A DNA stretch of 64,000 bases from Welwitschia mirabilis (GCA_051453625.1 JBOZIK010000001.1:167713671-167777670), one strand, 5' to 3'; counted from the first letter of the stretch, positions 35,561-48,782 are shown. The notes: generated from the letters alone by a model not told the origin. Program-made: numbers and translations.

Positions 35561-36930
35561 TGCCATTAACCCTTGCAAGTGCAAAATTTTATTTGTTTTA
35601 GTACATGAACTAGATTTAACTTAAGTTAACACTAAGTATTATTCTTTCGTAACATAATTGGGTTTAGCTAATAAAAATTACACAAACTATTACTTGAGTT
35701 GCAAGTTATAAAATAAAGGAATAAATAAAAGAGTTGAGAAAATTTTTGCAACTTTGACTCGATAAGCAAAGAAACAAGAAATATCCAAGGGCTCACCTAA
35801 TTAGTCCACTAGGACTTCTTTGCTCTAAAGATATCTCACACTTTCCTAAAACACACTTTAAACTATCAAGTAATAATATCTTAGGTCATGTTAATATAAT
35901 ATTATTTACAATATAATGATCGGTGAATTTAGAAGTCACTTAGTCCTTTATAACCTTATAATATGAATGAAAAGTATGAATGATTATGCACATGATCCAT
36001 TAAATTAAAAGAAATTTAACCAACTGACTAATGAATTCATATAGTTAATAAAATAACCTCATAGAGTAAATTCACTAAGCATTAAAAGTATGAAGTTATT
36101 CATGACTCAAAATTAAAATGAAAATATACTTGTATTAAATCAATAGATATACAGTACATAAAAAAAAAAGAAGAAGAAAGTTTGAATAGACTTCTCAAGC
36201 TATTATTACAACAAGCTTACTCCCTAAAGAAAGGACTCAGAAGGCCTTGTTGACATCCTCGAAGGATTCTTTTACTCTTCAAAATAAAGTATGATTATAA
36301 ATGAGGGATTAAGATTCTTTTATAGGTAAGGATAATGTTGAGATGGTTAAGAGCCTTTGGCATGTAGTATTAGGTAGAATCTTTATTTTTTAGTAGTTAG
36401 TAGATAAGATTCTATCATGTAGCATTTGGTGGAGGTTGTCTTATAACATTAGTTGGATAAGATTTTATTCTATAATGTTAGAATCTTCATCATTTAGAAT
36501 TTGATGGAGGTTTTCTTCTAACATTTGGTGGAGATTGTCATATAGCATTAGGTGGAATCTTCATCATGATAAGCCCAACATGTAGCCTTTGGAGCCGAAT
36601 TCCTTTACTAATTAGTGCTATCGCCAATGTCTCCAATGCCATCTCAAGATGCCTCTACCACATTTATTCTAATGATATTACTATGTGTTAGTACCTCATG
36701 TCTCCATTGCCATTATTGTTTTGTATGGAACTGTGTCCATCTTTTACCATGTATTTCAAAACATGGCTAAAGATCTGCAATTATTATAGAGAAAAACATA
36801 ATATTAATTTTTAATTTAAAAATAATAGAATAAATTTATCATGATTAAAATAATTAAATTAATGTCTTCATTTATAATAAGTAGGGCTGAAAAACTTGAT
36901 ATAAATGTCAATTTTTACCTGTTAACAACA
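35561..36930 (-). repeat. 5' LTR of the nested element
   Basis: About 1.37 kb. On the plus strand it starts TGCCATTAACCC and ends near CCTGTTAACAACA. It has the same TATA box position as its mate (CTATAAAAG on the minus strand, about 36,316-36,324). It is about 120 bp longer than the other LTR because an internal array of a short unit (CATTTGGTGGAGGTTGTC and variants, about 36,420-36,570) has extra copies. Confidence 0.7.
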
Positions 36931-36936
36931 AGCCAA

Positions 36937-38541
36937 TGATACAAGTATGAAGAAGTGCAAACTACATTCATTAATGATGTTGATCTTATAAAAGAGGAGA
37001 TTAAATGTAAAGATGACTTTAAGATTTTTAAAGTACACATTACAAAATTCTAAAAGTGAAAACTAGACATAAAGACATATGAAAAATATTATCTACTTTT
37101 CCCTAGATATTAACTTAATAAGACCCATTGGTATCCATCATAAAACTACTTGATAGTAAAGATACATGATTAAGTGTTAAACAACATAAAGCATCATGTG
37201 ATAAGGTTAATAATGATAATAATATATAATTATTATTTAGTAAAGTATTAATTTAATATTAGAACTATAATCAATCCAATCATTAGATATAAAAATCTTG
37301 AAACTTTGCTAATACATCATCTAATGGTTCATATGTTTTGACATGCTCTGGAAGTCATGGCTCTAAAATAATGAAAAATCAAGTTAATAAAGTATTAAAG
37401 AACATCAGTAACCATGATGAGAGAAGTGCAACCACTACTAAGAGAGTAAGTACCTACAAGCTAAAGCTAGATCATGAACAACTAACTCTCTGATGAAGTT
37501 CCCACAACTACTATATTATATTGCCAAAGGCTCCTCTCAAGAAATTTTGCCCAAGTATGCTTTTGGTAGAACATCATGAATTAATAAGAGTTATGTTGAT
37601 ACATAAATTTTTCTATCAAATTAGAAATTTTATTTTATCAATTGATCATTGGAATAATAAATAAACAAAGTATAAAATTGTAAACAAGCATTTAATTTGA
37701 TATATTTAATAATTAAATAAAATTATCATAGACGTTAAAGTTCATAAACATGAAAATGTTTTAAATTAGCTAAAATTCAGTCTTTATAATTATAATACCC
37801 CAAATTAAAGAATTAATTTCATGAAAACTCATATGAAGTTTAGTATAAAATTAAGTGAATAGATGATCAAGCAGTAAGATGACTTAACTAAGGGATCTGG
37901 TTGGGGAAGTACCTAGATAATGGCAAACAGAAGATTCTCATCTTGATAAGAGAGTTATCTAAATTATTTTCTTTTATCATATTCATAGTTTAATAATAAC
38001 CATTGAGTGATTAGTATAACTTCAATTATTGTTCAATTACTTTTCAACTTTTATGAGAGTTTAAGTCAAAAATCTTAATAAAGCCACTAAGATGTACTTT
38101 CTATATAAGATAAGAATCTAGTTATTTAAGAGTTAACTTATTATGACGTGGATACACTCAAGTTTTATTAGGTTAAAAGGGTCTAGGTACAACCTTTTTA
38201 TCATGATGAAATTTGGCTTGGAAGTTTTGGATGAGGTGCATATGAATAGTATGAGTTCATTTCTCATTAAGGTGTTGAATTTGGATTAATCTATGTTGAA
38301 CATTTTTATCAAAATTAGTGATACTAAGTTAATGAATTATTTTATAGAAGTTTTATCACACATCAACAAGAATAATATAAATTTTATTATACACAAGTTA
38401 AAAAGGTAAAAAGCCAAGTGAATAATGCCAAGTAATATAATAAGCCCAATGCACATCATTGAGTTTTAAATATCATGATTTATTATTTTTATAGATAAGT
38501 TTTTAAATTAATTTTTTTTAAATTAGCATTCTTAACTTATC
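36937..38541 (-). other. Gypsy internal region downstream of integrase
   Basis: AT-rich sequence with closed frames between the nested element and the 595-N gap (38,542-39,136). I recognise no domain. Confidence 0.4.
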
Positions 38542-39249
38542 NNNNNNNNNNNNNNNNNNNNNNNNNNNNNNNNNNNNNNNNNNNNNNNNNNNNNNNNNNN
38601 NNNNNNNNNNNNNNNNNNNNNNNNNNNNNNNNNNNNNNNNNNNNNNNNNNNNNNNNNNNNNNNNNNNNNNNNNNNNNNNNNNNNNNNNNNNNNNNNNNNN
38701 NNNNNNNNNNNNNNNNNNNNNNNNNNNNNNNNNNNNNNNNNNNNNNNNNNNNNNNNNNNNNNNNNNNNNNNNNNNNNNNNNNNNNNNNNNNNNNNNNNNN
38801 NNNNNNNNNNNNNNNNNNNNNNNNNNNNNNNNNNNNNNNNNNNNNNNNNNNNNNNNNNNNNNNNNNNNNNNNNNNNNNNNNNNNNNNNNNNNNNNNNNNN
38901 NNNNNNNNNNNNNNNNNNNNNNNNNNNNNNNNNNNNNNNNNNNNNNNNNNNNNNNNNNNNNNNNNNNNNNNNNNNNNNNNNNNNNNNNNNNNNNNNNNNN
39001 NNNNNNNNNNNNNNNNNNNNNNNNNNNNNNNNNNNNNNNNNNNNNNNNNNNNNNNNNNNNNNNNNNNNNNNNNNNNNNNNNNNNNNNNNNNNNNNNNNNN
39101 NNNNNNNNNNNNNNNNNNNNNNNNNNNNNNNNNNNNTTAGTTTATGGATGATAGACATTAGCTATTATATGTCCTATTACAATGGAAAGGAGAAGTTTTC
39201 CAAGAATTTTGTTTATAAAATAATAACTTAGTCAATAATAAAGATTCTA

Positions 39250-39640
39250 AGAAAGCCAAACCTATAAAGATGTTGGATCTAAGAAAAGAACATATGGTTT
39301 TAGCATCCTTTGTGAGAGTAGGAATGACTTCCACCCATTAAGTCACATGATCCATGGTAACCAAAATGGATTTCCATTACAAAAAGATGGTTTAAAAGGA
39401 TCTATGAAATCTATACTTCATAAATCAAAATATCATATTTTAAGATAGGTTGGACGGACATGTATAAAGATTTGGAAAGGATACCAAAGTGTTGACAGGT
39501 ATGACATATTTTAGTAAAGTGAAATAAATATTTGAAGAGAGTAGGCCAATAAAAACTAGCACGTACAACTTTCATAAAAGTATTTTGGTTGCTAAACTGA
39601 TCTCCACATATGCCACCATGATAAAGAATAAAGATATTAT
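39250..39640 (-). pseudogene. Ty3/gypsy integrase remnant
   Basis: Minus-strand pieces of gypsy integrase. A zinc-binding-type segment reads FYWPTLFKYLFHFTK-like residues and CHTCQHFG near 39,560-39,485. The core follows as ILVTMDHVT, stop, WVEVIPTLTKDAKT near 39,375-39,300, in which the Asp after the Met marks the first catalytic position. The pieces lie in different frames, so at least one frameshift separates them. The C-terminal part is lost in, or beyond, the 38,542-39,136 gap. In intact elements this enzyme inserts the DNA copy into the genome. Confidence 0.7.
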
Positions 39641-39929
39641 ATTGTTCCCATTTTTACACTTATACATAGTTTTATCTTTAATTTTATAGTATAAGTGTGG
39701 TTCATACCACTTATAATCCCCTATTCTATCGAGAAAATATTTTCTTTAATTTTGAGTCCAATGTTAAAAGATCTTCCTTGATTTTGAATCAAATGTTGGG
39801 GAGTTTTTATGGTAACAAGATAATTGATGATGTCAACATATCATGGAGTGGAATTCTTAAAATAGATAAAGTAAAAACTTAAAATAAAAAAAGAATTACT
39901 CATGTAGAAAGTTATCTTATATAGGAAGA

Positions 39930-40240
39930 TCAAAAGAGAAGCATAGAGCATATTATTGATAATTAATTTTAGATAGATGATTGCTAAAAAAATTATTCTT
40001 CCCTCCTTTATCTATGATTATTAAGTTAAATTATTACATTAAAAGTAGAAATATAATAAGTCTTACACTAGAATATTTATTGATCATAAGATATCAAATG
40101 GTGGCATGATGGGTATAAACATTGGTTTTGAAACCAAAAGAATAGTATTGAAGTTTATCAAAACAAAAGATTATAGTAAGATTTTTTTTTTTGGTGGTGA
40201 AATAATTAAGTAGGAATCTTAAAAGGGTTTTACTAATGTA
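39930..40240 (-). pseudogene. Ty3/gypsy RNase H remnant
   Basis: Reads IIFCFDKLQYYSFGFKTNVY followed by THHATI, stop, YLMINK, and further on FNLIIIDKGGKNNFFSNHLS. This matches the C-terminal half of gypsy RNase H (a FEKFRSYL-type segment, a YTDH motif and an ADHLSR-type end). The YTDH Asp is His here, so a catalytic residue is lost. It lies between reverse transcriptase and integrase as expected. Confidence 0.7.
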
Positions 40241-40559
40241 GCAAATCATCTTATAATATTTCTCATGTTGTTATTCCACTACTCAACCTACAGTCACATT
40301 ACTAGTATTACACCTAAGTCTTTGTTCCAATTGGGCCCTCCTACTAGAAATTTAAAAGTTTGTTATTATGTTTTAAAGTCAAATTGAAACTCTTCACTAT
40401 AACAAATCTTAATATCCTTTTCTAATAAATAGTCGATGTACTTACATATCTTGGCATAGCTCTTAATAAATCTTCTATAAAAACAAATGTGGCCAAGAAA
40501 AGATCTAACTTATTTGACATTGGTTAGAAAAGGAAGATTTCTAATAGTATCAATTTTTG

Positions 40560-41225
40560 TTGAACCCATTCTAATTCATTCACTAATATGTGATGTCCTA
40601 ATAATATCCCATATTTGATAAGGGATTAACTCTTTTTCCAAGAGAAATAAAGATCACTAAATATGCAACAATCAAGGAATATTTCTAATGGTTATTCAAA
40701 GGAATTACAAAAGATAAAGAATTCATTCATAAAGATTTCTATAGATTCTTCAATAATATTAGGAAAAATACCTATCATGATTCTTTAAAAGGTTTTAAGT
40801 AAATTACAAAAAGCAAAGGGTATTTACTTAAAAGAAAAAGTGCCAACGGATAAGGTAAAAGTGGTTTTAGATTAATATTCATTTATAATGCATACTTGGT
40901 TGTAACCACTATAGTCATCAAAGAAATAATAGTAAGAGTAACCATGAATCCTATTAAGTAATCCATCTAGAAAGGGAAAAGAACAATAACCTTTCTTTAT
41001 GACATCATTAAAGTTTCAAAAGTTAATGCATACTCTTAAATTTCTGTCCTTTTTTAGTACTAAAATTAAGGGGCAAATCCATTCACTATCAGAAATGACA
41101 TATATAATTTCTACATCCATATATTTAATGATTTATTACCTTACTACGTACTTAAGGATAGGGTTGAGTCTTCTTTATGGTTGTTTAATGAGTTTAGCAT
41201 TGTCTTCCAAGTAGATTTTACTTTA
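40560..41225 (-). pseudogene. Ty3/gypsy reverse transcriptase remnant
   Basis: The minus strand reads RRLNPILKYVVR, IIYVISDSEWICPLILVLKK, NLRVCINF, SYYYFFDDYSGYNQVCI (about 40,950-40,890), KTTFTLSVGTFSFK, stop, IPFAFCN, then ESIEIFMNEFFIF and YGILLGHHI. This is the standard order for Ty3/gypsy reverse transcriptase, and the DSEW and DYSGYNQ forms are typical of the Athila/Tat group. The catalytic F-M-D-D-F box is FMNEF (40,733-40,719), so both Asp are replaced. With several stops, the enzyme is inactive. Confidence 0.85.
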
Positions 41226-41229
41226 AACT

Positions 41230-42990
41230 ATGAAAGAAAGAATGGCTAAAATATTTTTGTAAGTACTAGAAAAAAGAATTTATTTTAAAATTAAGAAATT
41301 TAACTAGTAATTTTTCTTAAAAATTATAAATATAAGAATTAATGATTAAGGGTTTTTTATAGTCATTATTTAGAAAGATATATTCCAATCCATTTGATAA
41401 CTCCTTAGGTTATAACTCATATTAATACTCAATGTTGTAGTGCATCCATCTTGATGTAAGAGGTTTTCTATAAATTTAAAATGTTACAAATCATGATGAA
41501 GTAGGGGTTCAAAGTATTTATTCATTTATTCATCCAAGTTATTATAGAGAAGGTTATTATTAAGGTTATAAGGGTTAGAGAAATTAAGTCTACTTAGGAG
41601 TTTTCACATTCTTCATGATCAGCAAATAAAGTTGAGTTATGTAAAGTGAGGATTTTTTTATTCTATGAGATGATGCTGAAGGAGTATGATAGTCCTAATT
41701 TTATTCTTAATATTAGAATCTTCTCTCAATCTTTTTTAGTTGCATCAAATACTTAGATAATGAATTTCTTATTTCCTACATTAAATTCCATCATTTTGAT
41801 ACATGTATGAACAATACAATGGACTGTTGCATAGAACACTCTTTCTAAGAGTAAAGGATACACTTAATTATGTTTTACCTCAATGATAACCATATCTATG
41901 AGATAAAAACCCTTCTTAATTTATACAACCAAGTCCTTAATTACTCCAATTGATTTCTTACTAGTTGCATATGCAAATTTAAACACAATCTATATAGATT
42001 CTATTCTACTTTCCAACTCAAACTTGTTGTAAATGTAAAGTTATATGATATTGACACTAATCCATATTTCAATTGAGAATTCATTAATCATTTTATTTCA
42101 TTCCAGCCCTTAGGTCTTCAAATTCAAAACATTTTTACATAACCAAGTTAGAAAAGCATTAGGCTGTGAAGACCCTACTTGGTATAGTTTTTTTTTTTCA
42201 AATTAAATCCTTCTATATCTTGATTTATTTTGAATTATATTATAATATTTTTTTTAAATGATAGTTTAATACTTACATATTGCATAATTTCTTTAAGAGA
42301 ATCATCATAAATAGGATTAGTCTTTAATCTTTCTAGTTAAGGATTTGAAGGTTTATTTCCTTTATTATCATTGGTTGTGTTATTATTAGATTTTTCTTTA
42401 AAAGTTGAAAATCTATATTGATAAAGGATTTCTATATCATCATTATTAATCGAATCTTTTTCTTGGTTATGAGAAGTAAAGGATTCATTATTGGGAGTTG
42501 TATCATATCCACCTTTTATCACTATCTTCTAATCTGTATCATTTGGATTGGGTTGCAAGGGATCCTTGAGGTCTATGGTTTCCTAACATGGTTTATTGAA
42601 GTATGCCTATTAGATTCTTAAGATTTTTATTTTGATTCTCTATGTTTTTGTTGGTGGTTTCATGCATTTCTTCAGCTCTTTAATTAACTCTTTAAGGGTA
42701 TCATTTCTATTAAAATTCAAATAGTTGGATTAAAAGTTATTGCTTCTATATTTATTATTAAAATAGGGGTTGAAAGTTGGTTATGGCCCATTATTTCTTA
42801 GCTAAAATTATTTATTACTTCTAAAATCATTTGGCCTTTAGTTGAATGAACAAGCGTTTTCATAAATCATTTCTCTACATGTTGGTAAAGCAAAACATTT
42901 TTGTAAATGGAAGCTATCTTTATATAATTCATAATAAGAGTAAGATGTTAAAGGTTGGGGTTTTTAATTTAATAATTTTATATTAACTAA
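41230..42990 (-). other. Gypsy region between reverse transcriptase and gag
   Basis: The protease and the end of gag should lie here. No D-S/T-G protease motif could be placed with confidence. A 61-codon minus-strand frame (42,522-42,337) rich in Asn, Asp and Lys may be gag-derived linker but is not diagnostic. Confidence 0.3.
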
Positions 42991-42999
42991 GGCCTTGGT

Positions 43000-43560
43000 A
43001 TAATGTTATAAAGTAAAAACAAAATCTTTAATGAAAGCATTAGGACTTGATTATTCGTCATATTATACTTTCTTCATGTCTTTAAGCATTTGCAATATGG
43101 TTCTTCCTTATTTAGGAGTTGGTTTAGGCCATGTTTTACTAATTTCCACTAGTTCCTTCAAAATTTTCTAAGAATCCTTTAATGTAAGAGTGAGTAAATT
43201 TCCTCAATATGCAAAATCTACTAGTTGTTTGATTTATCTATTCAATATACTATAAAAGTAATTAATGAGTTCTTCTTTTGATAATTTGTCTTCCAGATTA
43301 AATGAATCAGCTATTAAGAGTCTTTGATAAGTTGTAACATAATCCTTATGAGATTGTTAAGAAAATTTGATAAATTTTCTTCTTTTTATAATAGTGGTTT
43401 CACTTATGAACCTTTTTATCAAGGCATCTTAAACTTGGTTTCAAGTCTAAGGCTTTTGTTTGAGATAGATTTCAACCAATTCTTAGTATTTTCTATAAGG
43501 GTAAAAGGAAATATGACCATGTAATTCCTATCAGTTATTTTATTTTTTCCATTTTTAGAA
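43000..43560 (-). pseudogene. Ty3/gypsy gag remnant
   Basis: The minus strand reads FPFTLIENTKNWLKSI (about 43,510-43,460), then LRLETKFKMP and, after stops, LKELVEISKTWPKPTPK further down. The FPFSL...A..WL pattern followed by a Trp-containing segment is characteristic of the gag domain (Retrotrans_gag) of plant gypsy elements, which forms the virus-like particle. It lies upstream of pol and downstream of the 5' LTR as expected. Stops and frameshifts are frequent. Confidence 0.6.
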
Positions 43561-44188
43561 GTAAGAATGAGTTATTTTATTTTGGTTAGGTATTGAAAAG
43601 TGTTTCTCCATCTTCACCTGAAAAGATAGGATAAGCATATAATTTTTTAAGTTTTATATCATCTCCATCATGTAAATCAAAAGGGTTTAAGTCTCTCTTT
43701 TTCTATGGCCTATCACATTCTTAAGATTTAATGAAGTGGTAGTATAAGATAACATGTTTGTAGGATTAGAATTAAATGGCTTATAAGTCAAAGGATTATT
43801 AAAAAAGAAGAGGTTTTATGTGAAGGCTCCCTAGAAGGGGTGTTAGAAGAGTAAGATTCACTATAATGTGTTCTTTTAGGAGTTTTATTAGAAGTGGTTT
43901 TTTTAAAAGTCTGGAAAAAGAAGTATAAGAACAGAAATACTACATGCAAAAAAATCATCTTCTTCAATTTTAGAAATAAAATTTTATTTCTTACCTTGAG
44001 TTTTTGAATTAAAATCTACAAGACTTCTATGATTGTTGCTTTAATAAAGTGCTTTTTTTGAAATTCTTTATCATTTTCTTACATGATCACAAAATATTAA
44101 CAACATTTTTCACATTCAAAGGCAATAATATTAAGGATCACACAATGTACAAGGTATAGGTTCCACTAATAATGGATGTCGCAATCAT

Positions 44189-46021
44189 GTAGATTGCATG
44201 AAGTGCAAAGTGTAGATCAAGTTTGTATGTGTGTTTGCATTTGTGTGTGTCTCTGTGTATGTGTGTATGTGTGTGTAACAATGTGAAATATCCAAGATCA
44301 TACAAAGTATGAGGAGTAGACCTAAAAGAAATGATAAAATTTTATTAATATAGTAGATCTAATGGATAATCTCTTCAAACCAAATTAGATTAAATTTGAT
44401 AATGATAATCAAAGAAAATCAATTTGCTTGCAAAGGATATGTAAATTATAAAAATTAAAACCAATAAGAAATAAAAAATAAGTTACATCCTCAAATTAGG
44501 ATAGTTAAGTAAATGCTTGTAGACATCAAAAGGTAATATAGTGTACACAAGTAGATTCAACTTATGAATATAATATAATACAAATTAGTTTAAACAATCT
44601 AAAATCTAATTAGTTACTTAAGAGTGAGAATCAATCTTTCAACTTCCTTAAATGCCTTTATAGTAATAATGTTAATCTATTACGAAGTGTATCATGTGTT
44701 TTTAAAATCAATTAATCTTCTTTAACAATAACATAAAACCTTAAATATTTGATTTACAAAAACTTATACTAGTATAGGGAGTCAACCAAATGTCATAAGC
44801 TAGTGAAAAATTCAATGTTTAATTGAAAAATTGATTTATTAAAAAGAGAAAACAAATGATTTTCTATTCGATTTTAGAATGATAAATAAATAACAATGTA
44901 ATGATGGATGAAATATAATGAATGATGAAGTGGAAATGAAATGATAATACAAGAATGAAATGTAATCCTAAATGCAATTGATTAACTAAATGTACCAATT
45001 TATTATCATTTAAGTTAGCTCTTATATCCTATATCAAAATTAAATTAAATCTAATTGTAATTGACTTGGTTTCAACATAGAATATAAGGAAGAAAAAAAT
45101 AAAAATGAATAAACAGGTTAGCTTCTGTTAACTAAGATGTATTACATTTCCTTACAAGTAGTCATTCCTTAATAAAGAAGTCTCAATCTAACACCAAGGA
45201 AATATTCTCTTCTAATTTAAATAGATTCTAGGCCCAATTAGACTCCAAATTATTAGAAGATCACTTGATGCATAATGGATGATCCAAAATGAATTCCTGG
45301 GGGGTATTTAAAGTTTTAGATTAGCTATTGAGGTAGCTATGAGCTAGGTACCAAAGGGGTACAATAAATTTAACAATTTAATAATAAATAAGATTAGTTT
45401 TATATTAGTTAAAGTGGTTGTCCTCATAGGTGTCATCCAAATGGCCATAAGAGATGATTACCCAACTATCAATAACTACCCTTCATGTGCCTTTATTATG
45501 TGACTATTAACCATCATTTACCTAAATTCATTTGGATAACCATAGTGGATGGCCATTAAGAAATGATGAGGTTTATGTTGCCTTATACTATTTGTCATCT
45601 TGTAAGTGTTATTTGAATAACTAGGTGGAGGACAACTCTTTTCAATATCATTAGCTTTGATCAAAATCCCTTCATTTGAAATTGGGTTTTGAGGTTTTTA
45701 AGTATTTAATATGTTTTGGAACATCTTCATAAGTTATTTTGACTCTAGTAGGATTACCACGATGTTGTAATTAACATGCCTTTTGAGTATGGTCTTCTAA
45801 AATATTAGCTTTTAAATCATCATTCCTTCACTACAATGTTTAAGAATAAAGAAATCCTTGAAAACATCCAAAAGGAGTCACTTATGTTAAAAATTCATGC
45901 TTTTTATGATCGTCATGATGATTATGCATGATTCTTTAAATTCTATAGAAACCTATCAATAAAACTTGAAAACATGCTTTAAAACACTATTGAATAAGGT
46001 CAATTTGGACTTGTAAAAACA
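44189..46021 (-). repeat. 5' LTR of the large gypsy element
   Basis: On the minus strand it starts TGTTTTTACAAG at 46,021. The low end is placed at the TG of TGTAGATTGCATG (44,189) because the adjoining minus-strand sequence TTGCGACATCC resembles the tRNA-Arg-type primer-binding site (TGGCGACTCC); this is tentative. It contains a GT-rich microsatellite (about 44,226-44,276) and, on the minus strand, a TATA-like TTTAAATACCCC near 45,302-45,313. Confidence 0.55.
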
Positions 46022-48782
46022 TTATTATATATTTCATATTCTTTGGAAGGGTTTATAATGAACTAAAAAAATAATTAATATCTAAATTAACATTAATTTA
46101 TTTGTAGTTTTTAATGTGAATATGGTTATGGAAAAAAAGTACTCTAAAAAAAATTATAAATCATAAATGTACAATAATTAGAATGAAAATTAGGTGTTAA
46201 TATTAGTTTTAAATATGTAGAATTAGAATGAAAGAGAAGCTAGTTATTATAAAATTAAATAATCATGTTGTATTAAATTAGAAATATTAAGAAATTCATA
46301 GCTATTAAGATGTTAAGAGAAATTTATATACTATAGTATTGTCATATTAAATAAAGGGAAAAAAATTTAAGATGAATCAAGGATTTTTTATTGGTACCTT
46401 TTACCAAAATGATGTGTACTACTTATTTAATGAAGAATTAAAAAAATAAGTTTTCACAGAAGTTAATAGAGTATAAGTTTTTGTTTAAGAATAAAATTCT
46501 TAACATTTATGAAAAGAAGATGAATCTATATTATAAGCATCATGGAATGATAAATAAAACATGGATATGTGATTACAACATCAAAAGAAATTTTCTTTCT
46601 TTATGAAATAGGGAAAAATCTTAATGATCTTTCTTTAATGATAGGTTTAATTTTCATAAATGATTAAAAGTACATATAATTTTTAAATTATTGCATCCTA
46701 GCAGTGGATTCAACATTTAACAATAATAAACATAGGGTATTCTAATATCACTTATTCTTTTTATTTTCATTAAGAAGTAACTACATGAATTTGAAGCATT
46801 ATTTTTCTTACTTTTTTATTTTATACTATATATTATAATAGTAGTTGATAACTAGTATAATGGTCTATTTTTGGCATAGATTATTTTATCTCAATGTAAG
46901 TTCCATAATATCAAAGTATCATTAAATAAGCTTCTAAGTTGAGACATATTCTTGAATAATAAATGAAATTAATGCATTTCTTGTAGTTGTCTTTACTATT
47001 GAAATTAATGTTATTTAGTAATAGGTAAACTAACTAAAAGCACCTATTCATCTTAATTTCACTATTAACTCATGAAATAATAGCTGTGTTTTCATTATAT
47101 AAATGTTATTGGATTTAGAATAACATTTGAGTTTCATTTTAGTTTGTTATTTACTAATAAAAGTAGAACACGTACTCACTTATTTAAAATATCTAGAAAC
47201 ATAAGGAGACATCACATATTCTTGTTAGTAACTTATTACCATGTGATATTCATAATATGAAGATTAAGTAACATCCAATGATGCTAATAAATATATATAT
47301 ATATATGAAGATATGAAGATCCTCATACACAATTGGTATATGTCTTGATGGTTTCATTTTTGAAACCAAAAATATGGAAGGTTTTTACTTGTGATACCAA
47401 AAGTCTATTATTTTATTTATTAAGATATTTCATGTAAAGTACATCATTAAAAGTTAGGAATAACAAAAATATTTAAAAAACTATATATGATATCAAAATC
47501 TTAAAGATAAGTATTTATAGTATCAAATAATAAAGGTTTATATCTACTCAAAATAGAGAGCTATTTAATTATAGCTTGAAAGACATAATATAGGTGGATC
47601 CAATGATTAATATCACAAAAATATTAGGTTAATATTCTAGTTCACTAAGAGACATATGTATACATAAAAAGAGATGGTAAGAAAAGGGTCATATACTAGA
47701 TAAGCATTTGATGATAGGTAATTTCCTCTTGCTGAATTCCATATGATCTTCTTATTATTACAATTTTTAATCAAATATTTAGTTGAAGAGTTATCTAGTT
47801 TAGTAGAAAAATATAATATGTTCATCATTAGGTATGATGATAACTTCTCCTTTAGTTTAGATCCTTTCATTGCTAATTATTGAATCATCCACTTAATATT
47901 GGTAGTGACAAGTCTCTTTTTCAACTTTTCAATCATTTATGATGCATAATTCAAGTTATAGTTAAATCTAATTATCCTTAGTTTCCTAAGATTAAACTTT
48001 TGTTATATGCATTTAAGGAAGTTTTCTAATTAATCTTGAGGTACTTATAAGATATCTACTTGTAAGATGTTGAAAATTAGTTCCATCTATAATGGAATGT
48101 ATTAGATATAACATACTATAAGTTTACAAAAACTTAAAAAATTCAAATCATAGACTTCACATATAAAATAATATCAAAAAATATTTTTTTAAAAAAAAAT
48201 ATTAATAGTATTACATATTTAAATTCACTATGTTGAGATCTTTCAAATAATGTATAGATGTCTAGGTTATTTTTTAAATTTATGATCATAAAGACTAAAT
48301 ATTCATTAAAAAGTAGAATAATATAAGAAAAGTATATCAAAAATCACTTTTTATAGCTATTAACTAAGAAAACCATATCATGTAACCATGTGGAACACTT
48401 GTCCTTCACATATGAGATCATTAATTTAAAATTTTGAATGCCTTGCTTACATGAAAAATTTTATAGGGCCTTCTACATAATTAACTCATTTGTTTAAGTA
48501 ATCATGATGGTTGTCCTTTCAAGGTCGGGTATGATTATTGAAAAACTTTCACTTTATTAAAAGGAAGCTAAGGATTCTAAAGACATATAAGTCAAAGTTA
48601 TGAATCATAGATATACTTAAGAGAATGTTTTCCAAGGGCATTACCTATAAAAAATTTTAAATATTTGAATAGGAAATAAAATGGTCTTGTAATTTAATTT
48701 ATAATTTAGTTTTATTAATTTTATACTTAATATTTTTTGCCCTTATAGTGATATTAATATAAATATATTTTTTTAACTAAAA
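46022..48782. other. AT-rich spacer
   Basis: No gene recognised. A 77-codon minus-strand frame (47,870-47,637) has no known motif. An (AT)n tract lies at about 47,290-47,306, and a hairpin with 7-bp arms (GGTTTCA, TGAAACC) at about 47,350-47,367. Confidence 0.45.

Larger units (their letters stand above)
30030..36930 (-). mobile_element. Nested LTR retrotransposon, apparently lacking pol
   Basis: Two LTRs (30,030-31,281 and 35,561-36,930), about 80% alike by eye, flank 4.3 kb of internal sequence on the minus strand. A candidate primer-binding site follows the 5' LTR directly, a weak polypurine tract precedes the 3' LTR, and the 5-bp AGCCA occurs at both outer borders (30,025-30,029 and 36,931-36,935). 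No reverse transcriptase or integrase similarity is seen in the visible internal part, though 744 N (32,141-32,884) hide some of it. It is best read as a non-autonomous element inserted into the larger gypsy element. Confidence 0.65.
23800..46021 (-). mobile_element. Large Ty3/gypsy element (Athila/Tat-like), old and interrupted
   Basis: Diverged LTR copies lie near 23.8-25.875 kb (3' LTR) and 44.2-46.021 kb (5' LTR). Minus-strand gag, reverse transcriptase, RNase H and integrase remnants occur between them in gypsy order. A second LTR element (30,030-36,930) sits inside. Subtracting it leaves about 15 kb, large but within the range of Athila/Tat elements, which carry long LTRs and extra sequence between integrase and the 3' LTR. 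The outer high ends are well defined; the low ends are approximate and no target-site duplication was found. N-gaps lie at 24,962, 26,361, 29,469 and 38,542. Confidence 0.65.

Noticed and set aside
47637-47870. 77-codon minus-strand frame as a retroelement gag piece
   Set aside because: No motif supports it and neighbouring sequence shows no pol similarity.
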